Origin: Micromonospora tarapacensis
Lineage (GTDB): Bacteria; Actinomycetota; Actinomycetes; Mycobacteriales; Micromonosporaceae
DNA length: 64,000 nucleotides
Direction: 5' to 3'
Assembly: GCF_019697375.1 (NCBI RefSeq)
Contig: NZ_JAHCDI010000004.1
Coordinates: 1,785,324 to 1,849,323, forward strand
The notes under the pieces were generated by a model. It ran no database searches. It was given only the letters and a program-made list of their open reading frames with translations, and was not told the origin of the DNA. This document shows, piece after piece, positions 41,904 to 52,355 of this stretch. The position numbers were made by a program, and so were the translations under genes. Position 1 is the first letter of the stretch. Every line of letters starts with the position of its first letter.

Positions 41904-42554
41904 ATGGTGAGTACCGCAGGGGTCGTCGGGATCGGGCTGGTCGCCCTGGGGCTGGTGCTGACGCCGGGGCCGAACATGGTCTACCTGGTGTCCCGGTCGG
42001 TGACCCAGGGCCGGCGGGCCGGGTTGATCTCGCTGCTCGGGGTGGCGGCCGGTTTCGCGGTCTACCTGGCCGCGGCGGTGGCCGGCATCGCCACCGTGTT
42101 CGTGCTGGTGCCCGCGCTGTACACGGCCGTCAAGCTGGCCGGTGCGGCGTACCTGCTCTGGCTGGCCTGGCAGGCGGTGCGTCCGGGCGGGCACTCGCCG
42201 TTCACCCCGGCGCCGCTGCCGCCGGACCCGGCCCGGCGGCTGTTCACCATGGGACTGGTCACCAACCTGCTCAACCCGAAGATCGCCATCCTGTACGTCT
42301 CACTGCTGCCGCAGTTCATCGACCCCGCCCGGGGCAACGTGGCGGCCCAGAGCCTGCTGCTCGGGCTGACCCAGATCACCGTGGCGTTGACCCTGAACGC
42401 GCTGATCGTGCTGACCGCCGGTGGCATCGCCGGTTTCCTGAGCCGGCGACCGCTGTGGCTGCGCGTACAGCGGTTGCTGATGGGTACGGTGCTGGCCGCA
42501 CTGGCGGTACGGATCGCCGCCGACCGCTCCCGTGCCGCCGTGGCCACGCCCTGA
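41904..42554 (+). CDS. LysE/RhtB-family exporter
   Basis: A 216-residue, six-span amino-acid exporter. The family signature GLVLTPGPNMVYLVSRSVTQ is followed by RAGLISLLGVAAGFAVYLAA and FTMGLVTNLLNPKIAILYVS. ATG 41904 is preferred, with an upstream ATG at 41880 possible. Such proteins export lysine, homoserine, threonine or similar compounds. The gene converges on the beta-galactosidase gene; the two stops lie inside one short palindrome. Confidence 0.88.
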   Translation: MVSTAGVVGIGLVALGLVLTPGPNMVYLVSRSVTQGRRAGLISLLGVAAGFAVYLAAAVAGIATVFVLVPALYTAVKLAGAAYLLWLAWQAVRPGGHSPFTPAPLPPDPARRLFTMGLVTNLLNPKIAILYVSLLPQFIDPARGNVAAQSLLLGLTQITVALTLNALIVLTAGGIAGFLSRRPLWLRVQRLLMGTVLAALAVRIAADRSRAAVATP

Positions 42555-42567
42555 CCGGACCGGTCAG
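42551..42567. terminator. Palindrome covering two convergent stops
   Basis: CTGACCGG-A-CCGGTCAG includes the TGA of the LysE-type gene and the TGA of the GH42 gene on the other strand. It is short for a terminator but lies exactly at the convergence point. Confidence 0.35.
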
Positions 42568-44597
42568 CCGGTGCGCTCGCGGAGCACGGCGACGCCGCCG
42601 GGCGGCAGGGTCACCGCCGCCTCGACCGGTTTCGCGGAGAGCAGTTCCACTCCCCGGGCCGGTACTCGCTGCTCGCGGTCGGTGTGGTTGAACAGGAACA
42701 GCCAGCTCGCGTCCTCGTCGCGGCGGCGTACCGCCTCGACGCCCTCGGGTGCGGTGGCGCAGACGGGGGCGACACCGGCGGTGCGGGCGACGGTGTCGAG
42801 CAGCCCACGGTAGGTGGCGCCGTCGGGCCGGGTGGACACGTACCAGGCCGCGCCGGCGCCGGCCCGGTGGCGGGTGACGGCGGGCCGGCCGTCGAGCACG
42901 CCCCCGGCGTACGAGGCGACGGTGTCGGCTCCGCTCAGGCGTAGCGTCTCGGCCCAGATCCGGCCGGTCCCGCCGTCGTCGAGGCGGACGTGGTCGTCGT
43001 CGGCGAGCGGGTGGAACTCCTCGGCCAGGACGCCGAGCAGGTCGCGCAGGGCACCCGGGTAGCCGCCGAGCCGCACCCGGGCGTGCTCGTCGGCCGCGCC
43101 GCTGAGGTACGTCGCCAGGAGGTGACCGCCGCCGCGGACGTACCCGCTCAGCCAGCCGGCGGTGGCATCGTCGACCAGGTAGAGAGCGGGCAGGACGAGC
43201 AGCCGGTACCCGTCGAGGGGGTCGCCGGCGGTGACGGTGTCGCAGCCGAACCCGGCGCGCCACAGGGCCCGGTGGACGGCCGCGACCTCCTCGTGGTGGC
43301 CCAGTCGGGTCGACGGCAGGCCCGGATGGCGCAGCGCCCAGCCACTGGCCGCGTCCACGACGAGCGCCACGGACGCCTCGACGGTGCCGCGAACCTCGCC
43401 GAGCCGGTCCAGCGCGGCACCGAGTTCGACGGCCTCGCGGAACACCCGGCTGTCCGGGCCGGCATGCGGCACCAGCGCGGAGTGGAAACGCTCCGCGCCG
43501 CCGGCCGGCGCCCGCCACTGGAAGAACATCGCGCCGTGGGAGCCGCGGGCGACGTGGCCGAGGCTGTGCCGGAGCATCCGCCCCGGCTCCTTGGTGTGCA
43601 TCCGCCCGGCGGTGTGGATCTGGTTGGGCGCGCTCTCCATCAGCAACCAGGCCCCGGCGGTACCCGGCAGGCCGGCCGGCGGTGGTGCGGTGACCGGCCG
43701 GCGGCCGGCGGCGTGCCGGGCCCAGCCCCGGGCCAGGTCGGCGACGAGGGCGGTCTGCTCCTCGGCGGCGCCGTCGACGGCCGACGGGTAGTGGTCGACG
43801 GCGACCAGGTCCACCTCGGTGGCCCAGCGGGCGTGGTCGACCGGCACCCAGTCGCCGAGGACGTAGTTGGTGGTGACCGGGATTGCCGGGTTCGCGGCGC
43901 GCAGCCGGTCGCGCTGTTCGGTGTACGCGGCGAGCAGCGTGTCCGACCAGAAGCGGCGGAAGTCGAGCAGCTGACCGGGATTGGCCAGGTACTGGGTGGC
44001 CCGGGGGGTGCTGACTTGCGCCCAGTCGGAGTAGTGCTGGCCCCAGAAGCTGGTGACCCAGGCGTCGTTGAGACCGGCGAGGTCGCCGTGCCGGGCGGTC
44101 AGCCAGCGCCGGAACGCCCGGGCGGTGTGCTCACAGTGGCAGGTGGTGCCGTACTCGTTGTGCACGTGCCACAGCGCGACGGCCGGATGGTGGGCGTACC
44201 GGTCGGCGAGGGCGGCGGCGATGCGCAGCGCGGCGGTCCGGTAGGCGGGCGTGGCGGCGCAGTAGGTGTCCCGGCTGCCGTGGTGCAGGCGGACGCCGTC
44301 GGCGGTGACCGGCAGCGCGCCCGGATGGGCCAGGGAGAACCACGGCGGCGGCGAGGCCGTGGGGGTGGCCAGGGCGACCCGGATGCCGCCGGTGTGCAGC
44401 AGGTCGAGCACGTCGTCGAGCCAGTCGAAGGTGTACCGGCCGGGTGCCGGTTCCAGGCGGGACCAGGCGAACACGCCGACGGTGACCAGGGTGACCCTGG
44501 CCTGTCGCATCAGCGCGACGTCCTCGGCCCAGACCCGCGCCGGCCACTGCTCCGGGTTGTAGTCGCCGCCGTAGCAGAGCCGATCGCCGATCCCCAT
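42564..44597 (-). CDS. Beta-galactosidase, GH42
   Basis: A 677-residue family 42 beta-galactosidase that removes terminal beta-galactose. It begins CYGGDYNPEQWP, the GH42 hallmark. The acid/base is E148 in ALWHVHNEYG and the nucleophile E321 in AWLLMESAPNQ. C113 with C153 and C155 (TTCHCEHT) may form the zinc site seen in some members. There is no signal peptide, so it acts on imported oligosaccharides. It is divergent from the GH31 alpha-xylosidase gene, with ROK-type operator sequence between them. It belongs to the sugar island. Confidence 0.92.
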   Translation of the reverse strand: MGIGDRLCYGGDYNPEQWPARVWAEDVALMRQARVTLVTVGVFAWSRLEPAPGRYTFDWLDDVLDLLHTGGIRVALATPTASPPPWFSLAHPGALPVTADGVRLHHGSRDTYCAATPAYRTAALRIAAALADRYAHHPAVALWHVHNEYGTTCHCEHTARAFRRWLTARHGDLAGLNDAWVTSFWGQHYSDWAQVSTPRATQYLANPGQLLDFRRFWSDTLLAAYTEQRDRLRAANPAIPVTTNYVLGDWVPVDHARWATEVDLVAVDHYPSAVDGAAEEQTALVADLARGWARHAAGRRPVTAPPPAGLPGTAGAWLLMESAPNQIHTAGRMHTKEPGRMLRHSLGHVARGSHGAMFFQWRAPAGGAERFHSALVPHAGPDSRVFREAVELGAALDRLGEVRGTVEASVALVVDAASGWALRHPGLPSTRLGHHEEVAAVHRALWRAGFGCDTVTAGDPLDGYRLLVLPALYLVDDATAGWLSGYVRGGGHLLATYLSGAADEHARVRLGGYPGALRDLLGVLAEEFHPLADDDHVRLDDGGTGRIWAETLRLSGADTVASYAGGVLDGRPAVTRHRAGAGAAWYVSTRPDGATYRGLLDTVARTAGVAPVCATAPEGVEAVRRRDEDASWLFLFNHTDREQRVPARGVELLSAKPVEAAVTLPPGGVAVLRERTG

Positions 44598-44611
44598 CGC
44601 ACCACCACCAT

Positions 44612-44635
44612 TTAGTTTAGGATGTGTCCAAACTA
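44612..44635. promoter_or_regulatory. ROK-type operator between GH42 and GH31
   Basis: TTAGTTTAGG-ATGTGT-CCAAACTA, an inverted repeat resembling XylR/ROK boxes (TTAGTTT...AAACTAA), 15 bp before the GH42 start. A similar repeat precedes the solute-binding protein gene at 50919. Confidence 0.5.
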
Positions 44636-44693
44636 TGGACCGAATTTGCCCATGTCAACGGCGTCCGCCCGTCTGAGATTGATGACCCTCGTT

Positions 44694-44724
44694 GACAGTT
44701 CGTTGGATACTTAAAGAAACTGTC
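44694..44724. promoter_or_regulatory. Inverted repeat in GH31 promoter region
   Basis: GACAGTT and AACTGTC arms around 17 bp, in an AT-rich stretch with TTGACA at its left edge, 33 bp before the GH31 start. It may be an operator or promoter element. Confidence 0.35.
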
Positions 44725-44756
44725 GGCACCGCCCGAACGTCGTCGAGGAGACGCCG

Positions 44757-47103
44757 ATGCCGTACCGACCGCCCCTGGTGCCGTACGAGACCTTCGTCGC
44801 CGACCCACCCGACCTGCCCGTGCGTGCCCCCGGCGAGGGCGGCCCGGCCGTGGTGAGCCGGGCCGAGGTCGCCGGCACCGACCCCACGGCGCGACGTTCA
44901 AGGCCGCGCTGGCCGACGGGGTGACCGCGGTCGTGCGGGTGGACGCGGCCGGCGACGGGGTGATCCGGGTACGCCTCGCCGAGGATCCCCGGGCCCGCAG
45001 CCGCTCCGCCCGCGTCATGCCGCTGGTCCGGCCACGCGCCCACCCGGCCATGGTCACCGCCGACGACCGGTACGTGCACGTCGACGCCGGTGCGGTGGTC
45101 GCCGAGATCCGGCTCGACCCGTTCCGGATCCGGTTCCTGCGCCCCGACGGTTCACCCCTGCTCGAGCAGGACGCCGGTACGGTCGACATCAGCGGCCGGC
45201 GGCGCACCCTGCCGTTCGGACACTCCACGGCCGACGGGGTCCGGGTCGCCTGGCACGAGAGCTTCGTCGCGCCGGGCGACGAACGGTTCGTCGGCTTCGG
45301 CGAGAAGTTCACCCCGCTGGACAAGCGCGGCCAGCGCGCCCTGATGTGGAACTTCGACGCGTTCGGCAGCGAGTCCGACCGGGCGCACAAGAACGTGCCC
45401 TTCTACCTGTCGAACCGGGGCTACGGAATGCTGGTCGACAGCGGGCTGCCGGTGCAGTTCGACGTCTGCCAGTCGACCCACAGCGCGGTGCAGATCCTGG
45501 TCCCCGACGAGCTGCTCGACTACTACGTGCTGGCCGGGCCCTCCCCCGCCGAGGTGCTGGGCCGCCTGACCCGGCTGACCGGCCGGCCGTACCTGCCGCC
45601 CCGATGGACCTTCGGCACCTGGATCTCCTCGGGCTTCTATCCCGACAGCCAGCAGCAGGTGCTGGATCGGGCGGCCCGCATCCGCGAGCGGGACGTCCCC
45701 TGCGACGTGCTGCACCTGGACTGCTACTGGCAGGTCGCCGGGAACTGGTCGGACCTGCGGTGGGACGCCGAGGCGTTTCCCGACCCGGCCGGGATGCTGC
45801 GTACGCTCGCCGGGCAGGGGTTCCGGGTCTGCCTGTGGACGAACCCGTACCTGATGACGGCGAGCCCGCTGTACGCCGACGCCGAGCGGGCCGGCTACTT
45901 CCTGCGCCGGCCCGACGGCACCACGTACGTCGCCGACGTGTGGCACGGCAGCTATCCGGCCTCGGCCATCGTGGACCTCACCAACCCGGAGGCGGTCGGG
46001 TGGTTCACCGGGCTGCTGCGCCCGCTGCTGGAGCAGGGCGTGGCGGTGTTCAAGACCGACTTCGCCGAGGGCGTGCCGGCCGACGCGGTGGCCCACAACG
46101 GGATGACCGGCGTCGAACTGCACAACGTGTACGCCCTGCTCTACAACGACGTCGTCGCCGGGGTCACCGACGAGGTGGCCGGCCACCGGGCGGTCTGGGC
46201 CCGCTCGTCGTACCTGGGTGGGCAGCGGCACAGCGCGCAGTGGAGCGGAGACGCCAACGCCACCTGGCCGGCGCTGGCCAGCACGATGCGCGGCGGGCTG
46301 TGCCACGGCCTGTCCGGGATGCCGTTCTGGAGTCACGACACCGGCGGGTTCCACGGCACCCCCGAGCCCGAGCTCTACGTCCGCTGGTCGCAGTTCGGCG
46401 CGCTGTCACCGCTGATCCGGTTGCACGGCACCACCAGCCGGCTGCCCTGGGACTTTCCGGCCGAGGCGGAACGGCTCGCGGTCGACGCGCTGCGGCTGCG
46501 CTACCGGCTGATGCCGTACCTCTGGTCGGCGGCGGTGCAGGCGGCTGCCACCGGCGTACCGATGATGCGTGCCCTGCTGCTCGACACGCCGGACGACCCG
46601 ACGGCCTGGACCACCGACCTGCAGTACCGCCTCGGCACTGACCTGCTGGTCGCGCCGGTCACCGGTCCGTCCGGCCGGCGCGACGTCTACCTGCCCGCGG
46701 GCGACGACTGGCTGGACGCCAGCAGCGGCGAACGGCACCCGGGCGGCCGGCACCTGCGGGTGGCGGTGCCGCTGTCCCGGATGCCGCTGTACGTCCGCCG
46801 GGGGCGCTGCTGCCGCTGGTCGCCCCGGGCGCCACGGTCGGCGACGGGCCGTTCCGGGACGTCACCCTGGTCAGCTGGGGGGCGGTGGACGGGCACACGG
46901 TGGTGCACAACGTCGACGGCGACACGATCATCGAGGCGGTCCGCGACGGCGAGGAGTTGCGGATTCGGACCCGGGGGCCGCTGCGGGTGGGGCAGTTGGC
47001 TCTCGCGGGGGTCGGCGACGCCGACCGACCGGCCCGGTCACTGCTCAACGGTGCGGTGGTGACCGTCGTGCCCTTCGCGGGGCTCTTCCCCGCGCCGGGC
47101 TGA
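44757..47103 (+). CDS. Alpha-xylosidase, GH31 (YicI-like), two frame breaks
   Basis: About 783 residues when two one-base deletions are repaired: one C in the run at 44882-44885 (giving DPHGATFKAALADG) and one G in the run at 46800-46804 (giving YVRRGALLPLVAPGATVG). The N-domain has FVGFGEKFTPLDKRGQ, then the barrel with DVLHLDCYWQV. The nucleophile Asp is in VFKTDFAEGVP and the acid/base in QWSGDANATW. FKTDF is typical of alpha-xylosidases, which remove xylose from xyloglucan side chains. There is no signal peptide. A strong terminator follows directly. Confidence 0.85.
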
Positions 47104-47155
47104 CCGTCCCGCGCGGCGCCCGGCACTGGACGGGGCCGGGCGCCCCGCGGGACGG
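47104..47155. terminator. Strong hairpin between GH31 and ABC permease
   Basis: 21-bp arms with one mismatch (CCGTCCCGCGC... and ...CGCGGGACGG) around a 10-nt loop, starting at the GH31 stop. It probably terminates the two converging transcripts. Confidence 0.75.
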
Positions 47156-47181
47156 GGCCGGACCCGCCCGCAGCGACCCGG

Positions 47182-48159
47182 TCAGCCCTTCACCGCCCCG
47201 GTGATCACGCCCTTGGTGAAGTGCCGCTGTACGAACGGATAGATGATCACGGCGGGGACGACCGTCACCACCACCACCGCCATCTTGACCGCGAGCGTCG
47301 GTGGGTACGCGGTCACCCCGGGCAGGTTCACCGCCGTACCGGAGACGTTCGGCGACTGTCCGGCCAGGATGTAGCTCTGCAGCACCCGCTGGATCGGGAA
47401 CTTGTCGTTCGAGTCGATGTAGAGCACCGCGTTGAAGTACACGTTCCAGTAGCCGACGGCGTAGAAGAGCCCGACCACGGCGATCACCGCCCGGGACAGC
47501 GGCAGCACGATCCGGGTCAGGATGCGCAGTTCACCGGCGCCGTCGATGCGGGCGCTGTCGAGCAGCTCGGCCGGCACGTTCATGAAGAACGCCCGGATCA
47601 CCACCAGGTTGAACACGCTGATCGCGCTGGGCAGGATCAGCGACCAGATGCTGTCCTTGAGTCCCAGCCCGGTGACCACGAGGTAGCTCGGCACCAGCCC
47701 GGGGAAGATCAGGAAGGTGAGCAGGAAGTAGAAGAGCAGGCTCCGGTGGGCCACCGAGCCGGGTCGCGACAACCCGTACGCGGCGAGCACGGTGAGCACC
47801 AGGCTGACCGTGGTGCCGAGCACGGTGACCATGGTGCTGATCCACACGGCCCGGGTCACGTCGCCGCCGCTGAAGATGGTGATGTACGCCGACGGGTCGA
47901 TCTCCCGGGGCACCATCACCATGCCGCCCGCCTCGTCGATGGTACCCCGGGAGGCCAGGCTGGTGACCAGCACCGCCCACAGTGGCACCAGCACCGCCGC
48001 CACCAGCAGGGCGAGCACGACCGCCCCGGCGACCGTGCCGGGCGCCGAGGACGGGCCCTCCCAGACCGGTCGGCCCGACCGCCGCCGTCGACGAGGTGGC
48101 GGGGACGCGCTCGCGGGCGACGCCGGCGCCGGGCCGGCGCCACTGACCCGTGCGGTCAT
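47182..48159 (-). CDS. Sugar ABC permease, LplC/YtcP-like
   Basis: A 325-residue permease with six spans. After a basic N-terminus come VVLALLVAAVLVPLWAVLVT and DPSAYITIFSGGDVTRAVWI. The EAA-type loop reads NVPAELLDSARIDGAGELRI, and the C-terminus ends YPFVQRHFTKGVITGAVKG, typical of the second permease in oligosaccharide importers with large binding proteins. Its ATG overlaps the natural stop of the upstream permease gene by 4 bp. No ATPase gene is near; a shared MsmK-type ATPase is probably used. Confidence 0.9.
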   Translation of the reverse strand: MTARVSGAGPAPASPASASPPPRRRRRSGRPVWEGPSSAPGTVAGAVVLALLVAAVLVPLWAVLVTSLASRGTIDEAGGMVMVPREIDPSAYITIFSGGDVTRAVWISTMVTVLGTTVSLVLTVLAAYGLSRPGSVAHRSLLFYFLLTFLIFPGLVPSYLVVTGLGLKDSIWSLILPSAISVFNLVVIRAFFMNVPAELLDSARIDGAGELRILTRIVLPLSRAVIAVVGLFYAVGYWNVYFNAVLYIDSNDKFPIQRVLQSYILAGQSPNVSGTAVNLPGVTAYPPTLAVKMAVVVVTVVPAVIIYPFVQRHFTKGVITGAVKG

Positions 48160-49163
48160 TTCGAGTACACCCCCTGCTCGCCCAGCCGGTGGGCGATCTT
48201 GTTCGCGGTGAGGATCAGCACCAGCCCGACCACCGCCTTGAACAGGCCCGCCGCGGCGCCGAGCCCTCACTGCTGGGTGCTGATCGCCTGGTAGTAGACG
48301 AAGGTGTCGAGCACCTCGGCGGCCTCCCGCCCGACCGCCTCGCGTTGCAGGATGAACTGCTCGAAGCCGACCGACAGCGCGTCGCCGAGTCGTAGGATGA
48401 GCAGCAGCACGATCACCGGCCGCAGGCCGGGCAGGGTGATGTGCCACAACCGGCGCCACCGGCCGGCACCGTCGGCCGCCGCCGCCTCGTACAGATTCTG
48501 GTCGATGGCCGACAGCGCGGCCAGGAAGACGATCGCACCCCAGCCGAGGTCCTTCCACACCGCCTCGGCGGTCACCAGCACGATGAAGGTGTCCGGGTTG
48601 GTCATGATCTCCCAGGGCTCCAGGCCGGCCTGGCGCATCTCCTGGGCCAGCAGCCCGGCCCCGCCGAGCATCTGCACGAAGAACGTCACCACCAGCACCC
48701 AGCTGAAGAAGTGCGGCAGGTAGACCACGCTCTGCACGAAGCCGCGCACCCGGCCGGAGACGACGCTGTTGAGCAGGAGCGCCAGCAGGATCGGCAGGGG
48801 GAAGAAGAAGACCAGCTGGAAGGCGGTGATGGTCAGCGTGTTGCGCACCGCGTCCCAGAACGCCGGGTCGCGGAAGAGTGCCTCGAAGTTGCCGAAGCCG
48901 ATCCACTCGCTGTGGAGGAACGCGTCCACGGGATCGTCGCCGACGAACGGGTTGTAGTCCTGGAAGGCGATGATGTTGCCCAGGGTCGGCAGGTAGTGGA
49001 AGACCAGCAGCAGCGCCGCCGCCGGCGCGGCCATCGCCAGCAGCGGCCAGTCCCGGCGCAGCCGGGCGCGCAGCGTACGCCGGCCCCGCCGGGTGCGGCG
49101 CGGCGGCGGACGCCCGGCCGGTGTCTGCCGGCCGGGCGTCGGTGTGACGGTGGGGGCGCTCAC
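48156..49163 (-). CDS. Sugar ABC permease, LplB/YteP-like, with in-frame TGA
   Basis: A permease with six spans: WPLLAMAAPAAALLLVFHYL, FGNFEALFRDPAFWDAVRNT, VVYLPHFFSWVLVVTFFVQM, and the EAA loop NLYEAAAADGAGRWRRLW. The frame stops at TGA 48269-48267 after YYQAISTQQ. It continues in the same frame as GLGAAAGLFKAVVGLVLILT and ANKIAHRLGEQGVYSK, the normal family C-terminus. It then ends with an ATGA overlap to the next gene. A tryptophan (TGG) is usual at that point, so one substitution explains the stop. GTG 49163 is the start. It may be a real nonsense mutation, an error or read-through. Confidence 0.8.
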
Positions 49164-49194
49164 GCCGGCGTTTCCCGGTGCCGCGTTCGCATGC

Positions 49195-50862
49195 TCACCG
49201 GCCGTTGTCGGCGAGCGCCTTCTCGTGGAACGCGCGCCCCTCTTCGCCGCCGGAGTCCATGAACTCCCTGCGCACCTGTTCGAGGTCGCCGACCGGGCGG
49301 CGGCCCCGCACGATGTCGCGGATCTTGTCGTCGGTAGGTTGGATGATCTTCGACCAGTTCGCCGGCAGTTCCAGCTTGATCCCGGCGAACAGGTCCTTCT
49401 CCATCGAGTCGATGTGCTTGCGGTAGTAGCCGATGTAGTCCTGCACGTAGTCCGGGGTGTCACCGCTGCGTACCTTGACCGGCACCCGGCCACCGATGTG
49501 GGTGTACTGGGCACCCAGTTCCGTGCGGCCCAGCTCGGTCGGGGTCGGTGTGCCGTCGGTGCCCCGGGTGAAGTGCTGCCCCTCCGCGCCGTACTCGCGC
49601 AGTTCGAATTCCCGGCTGCCGAAGGGCGCCGCGCACCAGTCGAGCACCCGCAGCAGCTCGTCGACCCGCTCGGGAGGCAGGTCCTTCTTGAGGAAGGTGT
49701 AGAAGACCGGCTTCTCACCGCCCCAGATGACCGGCTGCGTGCCGCTGGCGCCGAAGACCGGCAGGGGCTGCATGTCGAAGGTGGGCAGTTCCTTGACCCG
49801 CTCGCTCTGCATGCCCTGCCAGGCGCCGAGCCCGTCCTGGTACATCAGGATCTTCCCCGCCTTGAACAGCTGCTTCTCGTCGGCGCCCTTGCTGGCCAGG
49901 GTGTCCGGGTGCACCAGGCCCTCGGCGAACAGCCGGGCGGTGAACTCCAGCGCGGCGGCGAAGGCCGGGTTCTCGAACTTGTGCTCCAGGCCGCCGTCGG
50001 GCGCCTTGCGCCAGGTCTGCTGGCAGCCGAAGAGCTGCTGGACCATCTCGAAGACGCTGCCGAAGGCCCACACCCCCTTGGCCGGGTCGGTGGCCTTCTT
50101 GCCGAACTCGTACAGTTCCTCCGGGGTGGTCGGTGCGGCCAGGCCGGCGGGGGCGAGCAGGTCCCTGCGGTGGAACAGGGCGTAGGCGAACGGCCCGTCG
50201 GTGGGAAACGGCACCGCGTACAGCCGTCCGCCCCAGACCGAGTACTCCCAGGAACCGGTCGGCAGCGAGGCCAGGTACGGGTACTTCGCGGCGGCGTCGC
50301 CCTTGAGGTGGTCGGTGAGGTCGGTGAACAGCGCCTTGACCGCGTCGGAGAATCGCGCGACCTTGTCGACCTCCCAGTTCGGGGCGGACAGCAGGTCGGG
50401 CACGTCCCGGGCGCCGAGCATGGCGTTGAGCTTGTCGGCGTACAGGTTGCCGTCCTGCAGGCTCGGGTCGACCTCCACGCCGAGTCGGCCGTTGACCGCC
50501 GCCAGGTACGCGTTGCGGCCCAGCGGCGGCGGGGCCGGTCCCCACCAGGGGCTCATCGTCCGGATCGGTGGGCCGCCCCGCCCCGGTGCCTCGGTGACCG
50601 CGTCGACGAGTCGGCTCGGGTAGCTGAGGTATCCGTCGGGGATCGGTCCCTCGCCGGCGATGTCCGGCTTGAGCAGCTCGACCCGTTGGTAGGTGGGCAG
50701 CACGGAGCGGATGGCGTCGGCGCCGGTGGCACTGCCCTGACTGCCGGCCTCCTTGCTGCACCCGGCCAGGGTGGTGCCGCCGACGGTCGCGGCGGCACCG
50801 AGGCCGAGCAGCCGCAGCATGGTCCGGCGGTCGGTGGATGCGCCCGGCAGGGAAGGCTTCAC
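49195..50862 (-). CDS. Extracellular sugar-binding lipoprotein
   Basis: A 555-residue solute-binding protein of the large LplA type. The N-terminus has a twin-arginine-like TDRRTMLRLLGLGAAAT and a lipobox LAGC, so it is probably a Tat-exported lipoprotein. Typical blocks are VPDLLSAPNWEVDKVARF, YAVPFPTDGPFAYALFHRRD, ELYEFGKKATDPAKGVWAFG and FGSREFELREYGAEGQHF. GTG 50862 has AAGGGAG 9 bp upstream. It delivers oligosaccharide to the two permeases that follow. It is divergent from the ROK regulator gene. Confidence 0.9.
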   Translation of the reverse strand: MKPSLPGASTDRRTMLRLLGLGAAATVGGTTLAGCSKEAGSQGSATGADAIRSVLPTYQRVELLKPDIAGEGPIPDGYLSYPSRLVDAVTEAPGRGGPPIRTMSPWWGPAPPPLGRNAYLAAVNGRLGVEVDPSLQDGNLYADKLNAMLGARDVPDLLSAPNWEVDKVARFSDAVKALFTDLTDHLKGDAAAKYPYLASLPTGSWEYSVWGGRLYAVPFPTDGPFAYALFHRRDLLAPAGLAAPTTPEELYEFGKKATDPAKGVWAFGSVFEMVQQLFGCQQTWRKAPDGGLEHKFENPAFAAALEFTARLFAEGLVHPDTLASKGADEKQLFKAGKILMYQDGLGAWQGMQSERVKELPTFDMQPLPVFGASGTQPVIWGGEKPVFYTFLKKDLPPERVDELLRVLDWCAAPFGSREFELREYGAEGQHFTRGTDGTPTPTELGRTELGAQYTHIGGRVPVKVRSGDTPDYVQDYIGYYRKHIDSMEKDLFAGIKLELPANWSKIIQPTDDKIRDIVRGRRPVGDLEQVRREFMDSGGEEGRAFHEKALADNGR

Positions 50863-50918
50863 GGCGCACTCCCTTCGTGTTCGGTGGTGGTTTGCTGAGC
50901 AGGAGACTCCAGCTAGGA

Positions 50919-50943
50919 TTAGTTGGGGTTCTAGCCGAACAAA
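50919..50943. promoter_or_regulatory. ROK-type operator upstream of binding-protein gene
   Basis: TTAGTTGGG-N7-CCGAACAAA, an imperfect inverted repeat between the divergent binding-protein and ROK genes. Its half sites resemble those at 44612-44635. Confidence 0.5.
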
Positions 50944-51012
50944 GTAATCGACGGTAATCCGTCCCACAAGACAGGGCGGGCGGCCTGGTCGGTCCCGCCA
51001 GCGCGGTACGCG

Positions 51013-52273
51013 ATGATGGACGCGCGCCGCGACACCGGCGCAGGGAGCGGGCAGATCGTGATCAGCATCGACAACGAGCCGCAGGCGACCGATCTGGGCG
51101 ACGTGCGGGTCGCCAACCGGGCGGTGGTGCTGCGGCACGTACGCCTACACGCCCCCTGCTCCCGAGCCGACATCGCCGCCCGCACCGGGCTCAACAAGGC
51201 CACCGTCTCCAGCCTGGTGACCGAGCTGATCGGACAACGGCTGGTCCGCGAGACCGGGCTGACCGAGAACCGGGTCGGCCGGCCGGCGACGATGCTCGTG
51301 CTCGACGGCGAGCCGTTCGCCGCCCTGGGCCTGCAGATCGGTGCGGACGAGCTGGCGGCCGTCGCCATCGACCTGGCCGGCAACCGGCTGCTCACCTGGC
51401 GGCGGGCCTTCGCCGCGACCGCCGCCTCCCCGCCGAGACGCTGGCCGCGCTGGCCGCGCTGGCCCGCCGGGCGATCGGGCGGGTCACCACGCAGGGCCGC
51501 GCCGTGCTGGGTCTCACCGTCGGCGTGCCCGGGCTGGTCGACGCGGCCGGCGCCGTGCCACTGGCCACCGCCCTCGGCTGGCGCGACGTCCCGGTCGCGG
51601 CCGACCTGCAGGCCGCGCTGCGGAGCCGACCTTCACCGTCGGCGTCGACAGCGTCGCCAACCTCGCCGCCCTGGCCGAGCAGCGGCACGGTGCGTACGCC
51701 GGCACGACCGACCTGGTGCACCTGACCGGCGGGATCACCATCGGCGCGGGCATCATCGCCGCCGGCCGGCCGCTGCGCGGCGGGCGCGGCTTCGCCGGCG
51801 AGGTCGGGCATCTGCCGCTCGACCCGTCGGGCCCGGCCTGCGCCTGCGGGACACGCGGCTGCCTGAGTGCCCTGGTCGGCCTGCCCGCCGTGGTGCGCCG
51901 GCTGCTGCCCGACGCCGAGGTCGACGGCCAGGTCGTCGACTACCTGCCGGAACTGGAGCGCATCGTCGCCCTGGCCCGGCAGGACGACCCCACCGTGTGC
52001 AGCGGGCTGGCCGAGACCGGCCGGCACCTCGGTCGCGGCGTGGCGGTCCTGGTCGACCTGCTCAACCCGGAGGCGGTGGTGCTCGGCGACCACTTCGCGG
52101 CCCTGGCACCCTGGCTGCTGCCGGCCGCCCGGTCCGAGCTGGCCGCCCGGGTTCACGCGCCCGGCGCCGGCGGCTGCCGGCTGGAGGCCTCCACACTGGA
52201 TCCGGCCGCCGCCCTCGGAGGTGCCACCGCCGCGCTGGCCGCCGTGGAGGCGGGACGCCTGCCCGCCCGCTGA
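51013..52273 (+). CDS. ROK-family regulator, two frame breaks
   Basis: About 420 residues after repair of two one-base deletions: one C in the run at 51428-51431 (SPAETLAALAALARRAIG) and one base near 51618-51626 (before PTFTVGVDSVANLAALAE). The N-terminal winged helix reads CSRADIAARTGLNKATVSS. The ROK sugar-kinase-like domain has HLTGGITIGAGIIAAG and the zinc motif GEVGHLPLDP with CACGTRGCLSAL. It probably senses a sugar and represses the importer and glycosidase genes. Operator-like repeats lie in both promoter regions. Confidence 0.82.
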
Positions 52274-52355
52274 TCCGTCCCGGCCCCGTCGGCGCGGCCG
52301 GGGCGGGCCGCCACCTCGTCGAGTCTTGACCCGATCCGTCGTGGGTGCCAACCTC

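Noticed and set aside
42564..44597. The long plus-strand frames opposite the GH42 gene
   Set aside because: They are shadows: the minus-strand frame has all GH42 motifs, the plus frames are Gly/Val/Arg-rich with no domain.
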